A DNA stretch of 50,391 bases from Paraburkholderia oxyphila NBRC 105797 (GCF_000685075.1 NZ_BAYD01000070.1:1-50391); one strand, 5' to 3'; counted from the first letter of the stretch, positions 16,854 through 24,787 are shown. A program made the numbers and translations. Notes: generated by a model not told the origin, from the letters alone.

Positions 16854-17096
16854 GAAAGCGCCATTATTGCGCGAAATACGGTTCCTATTGCGGTAGAAGC
16901 GCAGTACGAAGCGCGCTGCGAAGGCCGGCCTCGCGCAAGAGGCAAAATGCGTTCCCGCACGGTGCGTGCCAGCACCTTGAGGGTTAAAAACTGCAAGAAG
17001 CGGACATGAAGCGGGGCTGTTACGTCTGGAAACGACGCAAATGTCGGAATACGCGACAATCCGCGCTAGAATGCCTGTCTTTAGAGGACGCAGCAC
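16854..17096. other. Intergenic region between btuC promoter and zapB-like gene
   Basis: 243 bases without a credible gene. Contains a TAGAAT hexamer at 17067-17072, a likely -10 for the zapB-like gene 24 bases before its ATG, with no good -35 (around 17044). A frame reading leftwards is open here in phase with btuC but does not look like protein. Confidence 0.4.
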
Positions 17097-17447
17097 ATGC
17101 TCAACGAACTCGAAACACTCTCACAAAACATCGGGCGGCTGATCGAGATCAATCAGCGCCATCATGAAGCACGCGTGGCGCTCGAAGAGCAACTCGCACA
17201 ATTGCACGCGCAATGCGAAGCGACGCGCGCCGAACTCGAACAGGTGCGCGAAGAGCGCAACGCGCTGCAGGCCGAGCGCGATGCACTCTCGGCCAAGATC
17301 GACGACGCCCAGGTCCGTCTGAACGCGATCCTCGAAAAGCTGCCGCGCGCGCGCGCCAGCGCCGACCGCGAGAACCAGCTCGATTTGCTCGAGCCCTCGC
17401 AGAACGCCGACGACGACAACGCCGCTCGCCACGGAGAAAATGCATGA
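17097..17447 (+). CDS. Small coiled-coil protein, ZapB-like (TIGR02449-like)
   Basis: A 116-residue protein, almost entirely helical from about residue 5 to 85, with heptad-like spacing of Leu/Ala/Ile (ETLSQNIGRLIEI, LEEQLAQLHAQ, LEQVREERNALQ) and a disordered acidic tail. Small coiled-coil proteins of this kind sit directly upstream of zapA in many proteobacteria and are annotated as ZapB-like or TIGR02449. A role at the FtsZ ring is inferred from shape and position only. Its TGA overlaps the zapA ATG (ATGA). Confidence 0.75.
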   Translation: MLNELETLSQNIGRLIEINQRHHEARVALEEQLAQLHAQCEATRAELEQVREERNALQAERDALSAKIDDAQVRLNAILEKLPRARASADRENQLDLLEPSQNADDDNAARHGENA

Positions 17448-17758
17448 CCACCAAACAGATCGAAGCGACGATTCTCGGCCAAAGCTATCGCCTCGCCTGT
17501 TCACCGGAAACCGAAGGCGCGCTGCTTGAAGCGGTGGCTCGCGTGGATGCGGAGATGTCGAAGATCCGCAATCACAGCAACGTGCGCGGCACCGATCGCA
17601 TCGCGGTGATGGCCGCGCTCTCGATCGCGTCGGAACTGCTGCGCCTGCAAACGAGCGTGAGACACGGCGAAGCATTCCCAGCGGAAGAAATCCGTCGTAC
17701 AATGCGCCAAATGAACGAGCAGCTTGGCGCAGTGATCCAGCAGTACGGTGTGCAATAA
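17444..17758 (+). CDS. zapA: Cell division protein ZapA
   Basis: FtsZ-ring-associated protein that bundles FtsZ protofilaments. The 104-residue product begins with the ZapA domain (KQIEATILGQSYRLACSPE, then LLEAVARVDAEMSKIR and the helix GTDRIAVMAALSIASELL) and ends in a short coiled coil. The ATG at 17444 overlaps the upstream coiled-coil gene by 4 bases. The 6S RNA gene follows, the classic zapA-ssrS arrangement. Confidence 0.93.
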   Translation: MTTKQIEATILGQSYRLACSPETEGALLEAVARVDAEMSKIRNHSNVRGTDRIAVMAALSIASELLRLQTSVRHGEAFPAEEIRRTMRQMNEQLGAVIQQYGVQ

Positions 17759-17874
17759 AACCCGCTGCACGATGCGTTAAAATGTTGCTCATGGAAAGGT
17801 CCACAAGACGTTTCTAAACAGCGGTGCCCTTGTGGTATCGTGCAGTACCGAACAGCGTAGTATCAAACAGTTTA

Positions 17875-18058
17875 GTCAGCTTCCCTGCCTGGTTCGCCAA
17901 GGTCATATATTCCTTGAACCAATGCCATGTGCACGGTTGCGGAAATTTGTAGCACGGGCGTGCGCGTCACTAGTCTGATGTACCCAAAGTGCTGCTAACT
18001 GCGACCAATTCTGAACCCTCGGTTCAGGATGCCGGCCTAGCGGCTATGGCGGGGACCT
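17875..18058 (+). ncRNA. ssrS: 6S RNA
   Basis: Regulatory RNA that mimics an open promoter and binds sigma-70 RNA polymerase, mainly in stationary phase. Evidence is position (just after zapA), length (about 180 bases) and fold: UCCCUGCC at 17882-17889 can pair with GGCGGGGA at 18048-18055 as the closing stem (one G-U), and near the 3' end CTGAACC/GGTTCAG (18011-18017/18021-18027) forms the hairpin equivalent to the E. coli one just before the terminal stem. A TAGTAT box at 17858-17863 may be its -10. Ends are approximate. Confidence 0.75.
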
Positions 18059-18062
18059 ATTC

Positions 18063-18099
18063 AAACGGCATCGGACTCAGGTCCGATGCCGTTTTCCTT
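18063..18099 (+). terminator. Rho-independent terminator after 6S RNA
   Basis: AAACGGCATCGGAC (18063-18076) pairs perfectly with GTCCGATGCCGTTT (18081-18094) around a TCAG loop, and the T-rich stretch TTTTCCTTTT follows. A 14-bp stem with a T-tract is a strong intrinsic terminator. Confidence 0.88.
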
Positions 18100-18189
18100 T
18101 TGTGCCGTGCTTTTGTGTCTTCCGGCTGCATCTTCGCTTGCCGCGACGTTGCTGCATCCCCCTTCACTTTCGACGCGTTTCTTCGACTC

Positions 18190-18648
18190 ATGCGCTACTG
18201 GCTGATGAAGTCCGAACCCGACGAAGCAAGCATCGACGACCTCGCCAACGCTCCAGAGCGCACGCTGCCCTGGACCGGTGTGCGCAACTATCAAGCGCGC
18301 AATTTCATGCGCGACACCATGCAGATCGGCGACGGCGTGCTCTTCTATCACTCGAGCTGCCCCGAGCCTGGCATCGCAGGCCTCGCGCAAGTCTCGTCCA
18401 CGCCCTATCCCGACCCCACGCAATTCGATTCGAAGAGCCCCTACTACGACGCAAAATCCACGCAGGAAACGCCGCGCTGGGTGCTCGTCGATGTGGTGTT
18501 CAAAAAGAAGTGCCCGCTCATTGCGCTCGCCGCGTTGCGAGAGCATGAAGAACTCGCCGAGATGCGCGTGCTCGCCAAGGGCAATCGTCTGTCCATCACG
18601 CCGGTCACGAAGGCCGAGTGGGACTTCATCACCAGGCGGCTGATGTAA
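18190..18648 (+). CDS. EVE domain-containing protein
   Basis: A 152-residue EVE-domain (PUA-like fold) protein; such domains bind modified or methylated bases in RNA or DNA. The family opening MRYWLMKSEPDE, TLPWTGVRNYQARNFMRD, the GDGVLFYHSSCPEPGIAGLA strand-loop and the KSPYYDAKS segment are all present. The ATG at 18190 yields the canonical N-terminus. It follows the 6S RNA terminator on the same strand, so it needs its own promoter in the preceding 90 bases. The ligand is unknown. Confidence 0.9.
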   Translation: MRYWLMKSEPDEASIDDLANAPERTLPWTGVRNYQARNFMRDTMQIGDGVLFYHSSCPEPGIAGLAQVSSTPYPDPTQFDSKSPYYDAKSTQETPRWVLVDVVFKKKCPLIALAALREHEELAEMRVLAKGNRLSITPVTKAEWDFITRRLM

Positions 18649-18936
18649 GCCCCGATGCAAGCCCCGGCATGAGCCCGGATTGGCGGCACAGCGTATGCAC
18701 GCCGCCAATCTTTAAAGATTGCAAAGCCCCCCTGCTCCGACGGGAACCCTGCGTAGCGCGCCCCGCCTAACGAACACGCACGGATATTCATCGCGCACAC
18801 GCAGCCGACACGCACGCACGAATGTGCCAGCACGAATGTGCCAGCACGAAGTTACGCACAATCATGCGCTCGCGTCGGCACGCTCAAACCCATTCGTGTG
18901 CGCGCCGTTTGCGTATCCGTTCTGCAAGGAGCCCAA
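18649..18936. other. Intergenic region with a short tandem repeat
   Basis: 288 bases between the EVE gene and the SIMPL gene. No gene seen; it contains the 14-bp tandem repeat at 18817-18849, and an AAGGAG ribosome site for the SIMPL gene near its end. Confidence 0.4.
18817..18849. repeat. 14-bp tandem repeat, 2.4 copies
   Basis: The unit CACGAATGTGCCAG occurs at 18817-18830 and 18831-18844 without mismatch, followed by a partial copy CACGA. It lies about 90 bases before the SIMPL gene. Confidence 0.8.
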
Positions 18937-19668
18937 ATGAAGAGAAAAACCGCCGTCACGCTCGCCGCCGTCCTCGCCGCTGCTGTGCCGCTCGCCATGA
19001 CATTCGCGCCGAGCACCGCGCTCGCACAGAGCGAAGCGCGCTATCAACCGTCGGGCGTGCTCTCGCTGTCCTCAGAGGCGAGCGCCGAGGTGCCGCAGGA
19101 CGTCGTCACGATTACGCTGTTCTACGAGCAGGAAGCGAGCGATCCCGCTTCGCTCACGGCCACGCTCAATCAACGCGCCGATGCAGCGCTGCAAAAAGCC
19201 AAAGGCGTGGCGGGTGTGACCGCGCGCTCGGGCCAGTTCTCGATCTATCCGTCAACCGATCGCGACGGGCGCATTTCGGCATGGCGTGGCCGCACGGAGG
19301 TCGTGCTCGAATCGCACGACTTCGCCGCCGCTTCGAAGCTCGCCGGCGATATTTCTTCGGTGATGCAGGTGGGCAACGTGCAGTTCTCGCTCTCGCCCGA
19401 AGCGCAACGCGCCGCGCAGCAGAAGCTTGCAGGCCAGGCGATTGCCTCGTTCCGCGAGCAGGCTGCCGCGAACGCGCGCGCGTTCGGCTATAGCAGCTAC
19501 ACGGTGCGCGACGTGAACGTGGGCCACCAGGGCGTGCCGCCGCGCCCGATGATGATGATGAGCGCGCGCGCCATGTCGGCCGACGCGAAGGCCGCGCCGC
19601 CGATGCCGCTCGAAGGCGGCACGTCCACTGTGACCGTCAACGTGTCGGGCTCCGTGCAGATGAAGTAA
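18937..19668 (+). CDS. SIMPL (DUF541) periplasmic protein
   Basis: A 243-residue exported protein of the SIMPL/DUF541 family (E. coli YggE-like), linked in other bacteria to oxidative-stress tolerance, with no known enzymatic activity. The signal peptide runs to about residue 31 (TALAQ). The domain follows with LSLSSEASAEVPQDVVTITLFYEQE, SGQFSIYPSTDRDGRISAWRGRTEVVLES and a C-terminal GGTSTVTVNVSGSVQMK strand. Before that strand is a methionine-rich insert with four consecutive Met. The ATG at 18937 has AAGGAG upstream. A terminator shared with lgt follows. Confidence 0.88.
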   Translation: MKRKTAVTLAAVLAAAVPLAMTFAPSTALAQSEARYQPSGVLSLSSEASAEVPQDVVTITLFYEQEASDPASLTATLNQRADAALQKAKGVAGVTARSGQFSIYPSTDRDGRISAWRGRTEVVLESHDFAAASKLAGDISSVMQVGNVQFSLSPEAQRAAQQKLAGQAIASFREQAAANARAFGYSSYTVRDVNVGHQGVPPRPMMMMSARAMSADAKAAPPMPLEGGTSTVTVNVSGSVQMK

Positions 19669-19731
19669 CGCGCACGTTCAAGCGGTCGCGCGTGTTGCAC
19701 TCATGACATTCGCGATACGGGCAAAAAAGCG

Positions 19732-19760
19732 AAAAAGCCACGGCAAAACCGTGGCTTTTT
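19732..19760. terminator. Bidirectional terminator between SIMPL gene and lgt
   Basis: AAAAAGCCACGG (19732-19743) and CCGTGGCTTTTT (19749-19760) pair perfectly around a 5-base loop. The A-run on one side and T-run on the other allow termination of both converging genes. Confidence 0.88.
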
Positions 19761-19801
19761 TCATGGTGCGTCCGGTGCAGCGCCGAAGCGCATCAGTTGC
19801 A

Positions 19802-20716
19802 TCAGCTCTTTGCACTCACCGCGGGCTGCGTGCCGTTGCTGCGTTTCGCGCGGCGATACGCCCAGATCATCAGCAGCACGCCCGCAATGATCATCGGCAG
19901 CGAGAGCCACTGCCCCATCGACAGACCCAGCGCGAGCAGGCCGAGGAAGTCGTCGGGCTCGCGCGCGAACTCCACGGTGAAACGTGCGAGGCCATAGCCG
20001 ATCAGGAACATCGCCGAGATCGCCCCCATGGGGCGCTGCTTGCGCGAGAACAGGATCAGCACGATGAAGAGCGCGATGCCTTCGAGCGCGATTTCATAGA
20101 GCTCGGACGGATGACGCGGCAGCAGGTGATACTGCGCGAACACTTCGTTCAGATGCCACTGTGCGGCCTGTTGCGGATGCGCGGCGAGCCACGCGGCGTC
20201 GTCGTTGGCGGCACCCGGAAACATCATGGCCCACGGCGAGTCCGGCGAGGTCACACGGCCCCACAGTTCGCCGTTGATGAAGTTGCCAAGACGCCCCGCG
20301 GCGAGGCCCGTGGGCACCATCGGCGCAACGAAGTCGGTGACCTGCAGCCACGTGCGTCCGCGCTGCCACGCGAACAGGATCATCGCGAAGGTCACGCCGA
20401 GGAAGCCGCCATGGAACGACATGCCGCCTTCCCACACCTTGAAGATATCGAGCGGATGCGCGAAGTACCAGCTCGCCTTGTAGAAGAGCACATAGCCGAG
20501 GCGCCCGCCGAGGACCGTGCCGAGCACGCCGTAGAACAGCATGTCGTCGATGTCCTTGGCGGTCCAGCCCTGCGCGGCCACGTACGGCAGGCGCAGGCGC
20601 AGGCGGCCGATCACGATCGCGAGGATGAAGCCGACGAGATACATGAGGCCGTACCAGCGCACGGCGAGCGGCCCCAGATGAATGGCGACGGGGTCGAAGT
20701 TCGGGTGGATGAGCAT
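19802..20716 (-). CDS. lgt: Prolipoprotein diacylglyceryl transferase
   Basis: Inner-membrane enzyme that transfers diacylglycerol from phosphatidylglycerol to the lipobox Cys of prolipoproteins, the first lipoprotein maturation step. The 304-residue product has about seven membrane segments. The family signature GRLGNFINGELWGR (with the essential Arg and Asn), the earlier MSFHGGFLG containing the catalytic His region, and RHPSELYE are present. The ATG at 20714-20716 gives MLIHPNFDPVAIHLGP. Converges with the SIMPL gene at a shared terminator. Confidence 0.96.
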   Translation of the reverse strand: MLIHPNFDPVAIHLGPLAVRWYGLMYLVGFILAIVIGRLRLRLPYVAAQGWTAKDIDDMLFYGVLGTVLGGRLGYVLFYKASWYFAHPLDIFKVWEGGMSFHGGFLGVTFAMILFAWQRGRTWLQVTDFVAPMVPTGLAAGRLGNFINGELWGRVTSPDSPWAMMFPGAANDDAAWLAAHPQQAAQWHLNEVFAQYHLLPRHPSELYEIALEGIALFIVLILFSRKQRPMGAISAMFLIGYGLARFTVEFAREPDDFLGLLALGLSMGQWLSLPMIIAGVLLMIWAYRRAKRSNGTQPAVSAKS

Positions 20717-20756
20717 CGTGGAATCAGTGCTTGTCGGCGGTGAGGTTTGAAATCGA

Positions 20757-20784
20757 GTTGTAAGAAGTGCCGCAAAATCGGCAA
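20757..20784 (-). promoter_or_regulatory. Candidate promoter of lgt
   Basis: On the minus strand TTGCCG (20779-20784) and TACAAC (20757-20762) lie 16 bases apart, about 40 bases upstream of the lgt ATG. Confidence 0.45.
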
Positions 20785-20994
20785 GGGAATGCCCAATGCG
20801 TGCCCAAAAACGTGCGGCGCGTGCGTTGGACGTTTCCAAAGCTGCGCAGTTCGCATGACGCGCCGCGGCGACACATTATCGCCGAGACGAGGGGGGTCAA
20901 ACCAAAATACGCCTCCAGGCGGGCTCGCCGCGGGTTCAAGGGCGGGATATGAAGGCGGCGTGCGCCGTGCCTGTCATCGCAACGGTGTGGGCAC

Positions 20995-21951
20995 TCATGG
21001 GGCGCCTGGCACGCCCACGGTCGCCGCGTGCGCGCGCACGATCTCGATGAAGGCCGCCAGCACCGGACTCACCTCCGCCGCGCGCCAGACGAGACCCGTT
21101 TCGATCATCGGCGCCGTTTCGGCCAGCGGCCGGTAGACCACGCCCGTGCGGCGCAGATGCCGCAGCGATTGCGGCACGAGCGCAATGCCCATCCCCGCCG
21201 AGACGAGGCTCACGATCGTCTGCATCTGGATCGCCTCCTGCCCTACGCGCGGCGCGAGCCCGGCGGCGCCGTAGCAATCCATGATCGTGTCGTGAAAGCC
21301 CGGGGCCAGATGGCGCGGGAACACCACGAGCGGCACATCGGCGAGATCGGCGAGGCTCACGGGCGTCTCGCCCCCGTCGTGGTCGGTAGGGCCGCCCGTG
21401 CGCGCCGAAAGCTCGGCCGGCATCGCCACCACCAGCGGCTCGCGCGCGATCGGCAGATACGCGAGCTGCGCCGCGTGACGCGGCGGCAAGGGCGCGATCA
21501 CGAGGCCCGCGTCGATGCGGCCCGCTACCAGCTCGTCGATCTGCACGTCGCTCGTGGCTTCGGCGAGCTGCAGCCGCACGCGCGGGTGGCGCGCGCCGAA
21601 GTCGCGCAAAAGCAGCGGCAGCAGGCCGTAATCGGCCGTCGAGACGAAGGCCAGCGCCAGCACGCCCGCCTCGCCGCGCGCGAGGCTCTGCGCGAGCGGG
21701 CGCAACGCTTCCGCGGCGGCAAGCAGGCGCCGCACTTCGGGCAGCAGGTCGGCGCCCACGGCCGTCAGCTCGACCGAGCGGCGCGTGCGCGCGAAGAGCT
21801 CGACACCGAGCGTCTCCTCCAGCGCGCGGATGGCCTGTGACAGCGGCGGCTGCGTCATCGAAAGGCGCGCCGCCGCGCGGCCGAAATGCTGCTCCTCGGC
21901 CACGGCCACGAAGTAGCGCAGCTGGCGCAGATCGGGAATCGTCGTGCTCAT
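20995..21951 (-). CDS. LysR-family transcriptional regulator
   Basis: A 318-residue regulator with the LysR winged-helix N-terminus (LRQLRYFVAVAEEQHFGRAAARLSMTQPPLSQAIRALEE, about residues 8-47) and a periplasmic-binding-like effector domain (about 95-300). Divergent from ilvD across a 172-base gap with a palindromic site, so it probably controls ilvD, itself, or both. Members with this architecture respond to small carboxylates or amino-acid intermediates; a branched-chain intermediate is a guess from context. The ATG is at 21949-21951; a longer frame to 22155 is not family-like. Confidence 0.88.
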   Translation of the reverse strand: MSTTIPDLRQLRYFVAVAEEQHFGRAAARLSMTQPPLSQAIRALEETLGVELFARTRRSVELTAVGADLLPEVRRLLAAAEALRPLAQSLARGEAGVLALAFVSTADYGLLPLLLRDFGARHPRVRLQLAEATSDVQIDELVAGRIDAGLVIAPLPPRHAAQLAYLPIAREPLVVAMPAELSARTGGPTDHDGGETPVSLADLADVPLVVFPRHLAPGFHDTIMDCYGAAGLAPRVGQEAIQMQTIVSLVSAGMGIALVPQSLRHLRRTGVVYRPLAETAPMIETGLVWRAAEVSPVLAAFIEIVRAHAATVGVPGAP

Positions 21952-21991
21952 CGGCAAACCGGTCCTGTGATTCTTTTTACGACTCAATAGA

Positions 21992-22009
21992 CCAAGAATA
22001 ATATATTGG
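21992..22009. promoter_or_regulatory. Palindromic AT-rich operator between lysR gene and ilvD
   Basis: CCAA (21992-21995) and TTGG (22006-22009) flank a 10-base A/T-only centre apart from one G, forming an 18-base dyad of the kind bound by LysR regulators. It lies 41 bases upstream of the lysR start and 115 upstream of ilvD, and overlaps TA-rich promoter-like sequence. Confidence 0.5.
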
Positions 22010-22123
22010 ACATTGCGTTCGCGAAACTCCATTCTTCTTCGCACACGCCGGCATCTTCCTCCCAAGGCACGCGCTGCCCGGCGAACGAAACAAGATTCGA
22101 GACACCTTCCACGGAGCGTCCCC

Positions 22124-23797
22124 ATGGCATACAACCGTCGTTCGAAGAACATCACGCAAGGCGTCGCCCGCTCGCCGAACCGTTCGATGTATTACGCGCT
22201 CGGCTATGAAAAGGCCGACTTCGACAAGCCGATGATCGGCGTCGCCAACGGCCACTCGACCATCACGCCCTGCAACGCGGGCCTGCAGCGTCTCGCCGAC
22301 GCGGCGGTGGCCGCCATCAAAGGCGCCGACGCCAACCCGCAAACCTTCGGCACGCCCACGATCTCGGACGGCATGTCGATGGGCACCGAAGGCATGAAGT
22401 ACTCGCTCGTCTCGCGCGAAGTGATCGCCGATTGCATCGAGACCTGTGTGCAGGGTCAGTGGATGGACGGCGTGGTCGTGATCGGCGGTTGCGACAAGAA
22501 CATGCCCGGCGGCATGATCGCGCTCGCACGCATGAACGTGCCGGGCATCTACGTCTATGGCGGGACGATCCGCCCGGGCAACTGGAAGGGCAAGGATCTG
22601 ACCATCGTCTCGGCGTTCGAGGCCGTGGGCGAATTCACGGCCGGCCGCATGTCCGAGGAGGACTTCGAAGGCGTCGAGAAGAACGCGTGCCCGTCCACGG
22701 GCTCGTGCGGCGGCATGTACACGGCCAACACGATGAGCTCGTCGTTCGAGGCGCTCGGCATGTCGCTGCTCTATTCGTCGACGATGGCCAATCCCGATGA
22801 GGAAAAGGTCGACTCGGCCGCCGAGTCGGCGCGCGTGCTCGTCGAAGCGGTCAAGCAGGATCTCAAGCCGCGCGACATCATCACGAAAGAGTCGATCGAG
22901 AACGCCGTGGCGCTCATCATGGCGACAGGCGGCTCGACCAACGCGGTGCTGCACTATCTTGCCATCGCTCATGCCGCGGAAATCGACTGGAGCATCGACG
23001 ACTTCGAGCGCATGCGCAAGAAAGTGCCGGTGATCTGCAACCTGAAGCCTTCGGGCCAGTATGTCGCGACCGACCTGCACAAGGCCGGCGGCATTCCGCA
23101 GGTGCTCAAGATCCTGCTCGATGCGGGCCTGTTGCACGGCGATTGCATGACCATCACCGGCAAGACCATCGCCGAAGAACTGAAGGACGTGCCCTCGAAG
23201 CCGCGCGCCGATCAAAAGGTCATCTACCCCATCGACCAGGCGCTTTACAAGGAAGGCCACCTCGCGATCCTCAAGGGCAACCTCGCCACGGAAGGCGCCG
23301 TTGCCAAGATCACGGGCCTGAAGAACCCCGTGATCACCGGTCCGGCCCGCGTATTCGACGACGAGCAAAGCGCGCTGGAGGCGATCCTCGCCGACAAGAT
23401 CCAGGCTGGCGACGTGATCGTGTTGCGCTACCTCGGCCCGAAGGGCGGCCCGGGCATGCCGGAGATGCTGGCGCCCACGTCCGCGATCATCGGCAAGGGT
23501 CTGGGCGAATCGGTGGGCTTCATCACCGACGGCCGCTTCTCGGGCGGCACGTGGGGCATGGTGGTCGGCCACGTCGCCCCCGAGGCTTTCGAGGGCGGCA
23601 CCATCGCACTCGTGCAGGAGGGCGACTCGATCACCATCGACGCGCACAAGCTGCTGCTGCAACTGAACATCGACGACGCCGAACTCGCGCGCCGCCGCGC
23701 AGCCTGGAAGCAGCCGGCGCCGCGCTACACGCGTGGCGTGCTCGCGAAGTACGCGGCCCTCGCACGGCCGGCGAACAAGGGCGCGGTGACGGGTTGA
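22124..23797 (+). CDS. ilvD: Dihydroxy-acid dehydratase
   Basis: Converts dihydroxy-isovalerate and dihydroxy-methylvalerate to the 2-keto acids of valine/leucine and isoleucine synthesis. The 557-residue product has cysteines C50 (STITPCN), C123 (GGCDKNMPGG) and C195 (CPSTGSCGG), the ligand pattern of the [2Fe-2S] type, and Lys125, the usual carbamylated Mg ligand. FITDGRFSGGTWGMVVGHVAPEA lies near the end. The ATG at 22124 follows CGGAGCG and gives MAYNRRSKNITQGVARSPNR. A related sugar-acid dehydratase is possible but the motifs fit IlvD best. Confidence 0.94.
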   Translation: MAYNRRSKNITQGVARSPNRSMYYALGYEKADFDKPMIGVANGHSTITPCNAGLQRLADAAVAAIKGADANPQTFGTPTISDGMSMGTEGMKYSLVSREVIADCIETCVQGQWMDGVVVIGGCDKNMPGGMIALARMNVPGIYVYGGTIRPGNWKGKDLTIVSAFEAVGEFTAGRMSEEDFEGVEKNACPSTGSCGGMYTANTMSSSFEALGMSLLYSSTMANPDEEKVDSAAESARVLVEAVKQDLKPRDIITKESIENAVALIMATGGSTNAVLHYLAIAHAAEIDWSIDDFERMRKKVPVICNLKPSGQYVATDLHKAGGIPQVLKILLDAGLLHGDCMTITGKTIAEELKDVPSKPRADQKVIYPIDQALYKEGHLAILKGNLATEGAVAKITGLKNPVITGPARVFDDEQSALEAILADKIQAGDVIVLRYLGPKGGPGMPEMLAPTSAIIGKGLGESVGFITDGRFSGGTWGMVVGHVAPEAFEGGTIALVQEGDSITIDAHKLLLQLNIDDAELARRRAAWKQPAPRYTRGVLAKYAALARPANKGAVTG

Positions 23798-23913
23798 AAG
23801 CGGGCTAAAGGCGCGCGGGACGTCGTGCTTTGCGACGTATCCGCGTGCCCCGCGCAGATCGCTTGTCCGCGGGAAATCCAGCCAGCGTGGAGACCGCGAG
23901 GAGGCTACAAGGA

Positions 23914-23937
23914 GGGCGCACAGAACGTGCGCCCTTT
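23914..23937 (+). terminator. Hairpin downstream of ilvD
   Basis: GGGCGCAC (23914-23921) and GTGCGCCC (23927-23934) form an 8-bp stem with a 5-base loop, followed by only TTT. It lies 117 bases after ilvD and just before the cytochrome c promoter. Probable but short-tailed terminator. Confidence 0.55.
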
Positions 23938-23942
23938 GCTCT

Positions 23943-23948
23943 TATAAT
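23943..23948 (+). promoter_or_regulatory. -10 element for the cytochrome c gene
   Basis: A perfect TATAAT at 23943-23948, 39 bases before the cytochrome c ATG. The -35 position (about 23920-23925) falls inside the preceding hairpin and is a poor match. Confidence 0.5.
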
Positions 23949-23987
23949 GCGACGACACAGCCGGCGACCACGCTGGCGGAGACCAGT

Positions 23988-24341
23988 ATGAAACTGAAGT
24001 CGCAGGCGAAGAACAAGACAGCGACGCCAGCTGCCGCGCTGGCATTGGCATTGGCGTTGGCCACGACGAGCGCCCACGCGCAGAACGGTCCAGGTGGACT
24101 CGCACTTGCGCAACAGCAGAACTGCATGAGCTGCCATTCGGTGACACGCACCTTCATGGGCCCCGCACTGCGTGCGATCGCGGCCAGGTACATGGGCAAG
24201 CCCGACGCGCAGACCTATCTCTCACACAAGATTCTGGAAGGCAGCAGCGGCGTGTGGGGCACCGTGCCCATGCCTGCGAACACCCAATTGAGTCCGGCCC
24301 AGGCAGCCACGCTCGCGAGCTGGATCCTCACGCTGAAATAA
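23988..24341 (+). CDS. Small periplasmic class I cytochrome c
   Basis: A 117-residue exported protein with a signal peptide to about residue 31 (TSAHAQ) and one heme-binding CMSCH motif (Cys46, Cys49, His50). The axial Met is probably in TVPMPAN. Size and motif spacing match the c-551/c5-like electron carriers that feed terminal oxidases or peroxidases. The ATG at 23988 follows GGCGGAGA. It is a single-gene unit converging with the DUF2486 gene; the redox partner is not evident. Confidence 0.9.
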   Translation: MKLKSQAKNKTATPAAALALALALATTSAHAQNGPGGLALAQQQNCMSCHSVTRTFMGPALRAIAARYMGKPDAQTYLSHKILEGSSGVWGTVPMPANTQLSPAQAATLASWILTLK

Positions 24342-24357
24342 GCGAGACGGGCCGCCC

Positions 24358-24777
24358 TCAAGCCTCCGGCGGCGTCGATTTCCCCGCGCGCGCAGCCAGT
24401 TCCTCGCGCAGCGCGGCCTTCACCCAGCCCTTCAATTCGGTTTCGAGCGCGAGACCGATCTCGCGCGACACCTGCCCCACGATCCAGTGCGAATGCTCCT
24501 GCAACGCCGCGGCGCAGCGCTGCTCGATCACGCTGCGCCCTTCGCCGGTCAGCCAGCCCATGGCCCGGCCGCTCAGGCGTTCGACGAGCGCTTCAGCGTC
24601 TACCAGAAGGCTATCGGGCTCACCGGCAGGCACGGGGTCCGGCACGGCGGCGGCATGGTGCGCGGCAGCAGCCTTCTCGAACGGCGACACATCGCGCCCG
24701 CGCAGCAGGTTGCCCGGCACGAGTGTGTCGTTCAAGAGCGGGATCGGAGCCCCTTCAACATCGTGAAAATCGGACAC
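24358..24777 (-). CDS. DUF2486 family protein
   Basis: A 139-residue protein whose opening, SDFHDVEGAPIPLLNDTLVPG, fits the DUF2486 family of Burkholderia relatives, of unknown function. The middle is Ala/Pro-rich and the C-terminal half helical (about 75-130). It starts with GTG at 24775-24777 rather than further up, because a full Shine-Dalgarno match lies directly before it. Downstream of holC by 63 bases on the same strand, so probably in the pepA-holC transcript. Confidence 0.72.
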   Translation of the reverse strand: MSDFHDVEGAPIPLLNDTLVPGNLLRGRDVSPFEKAAAAHHAAAVPDPVPAGEPDSLLVDAEALVERLSGRAMGWLTGEGRSVIEQRCAAALQEHSHWIVGQVSREIGLALETELKGWVKAALREELAARAGKSTPPEA

Positions 24778-24787
24778 GATCACCTCC
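24778..24787 (-). promoter_or_regulatory. Full-length Shine-Dalgarno that sets the DUF2486 start
   Basis: GGAGGTGATC directly abuts the GTG start on the minus strand and is complementary over ten bases to the usual 3' tail of 16S rRNA. It decides between the GTG at 24777 and the upstream in-frame reading to 24822. Confidence 0.75.

Noticed and set aside
17790..17837. Inverted repeat CCACAAG/CTTGTGG after zapA as a terminator
   Set aside because: The arms are separated by more than 20 bases and no T-run follows; it is more likely part of the 6S upstream region.
20717..20994. Small gene between lgt and the LysR gene
   Set aside because: Open frames in this 278-base gap lack ribosome sites and family resemblance; it is best read as the lgt upstream region.
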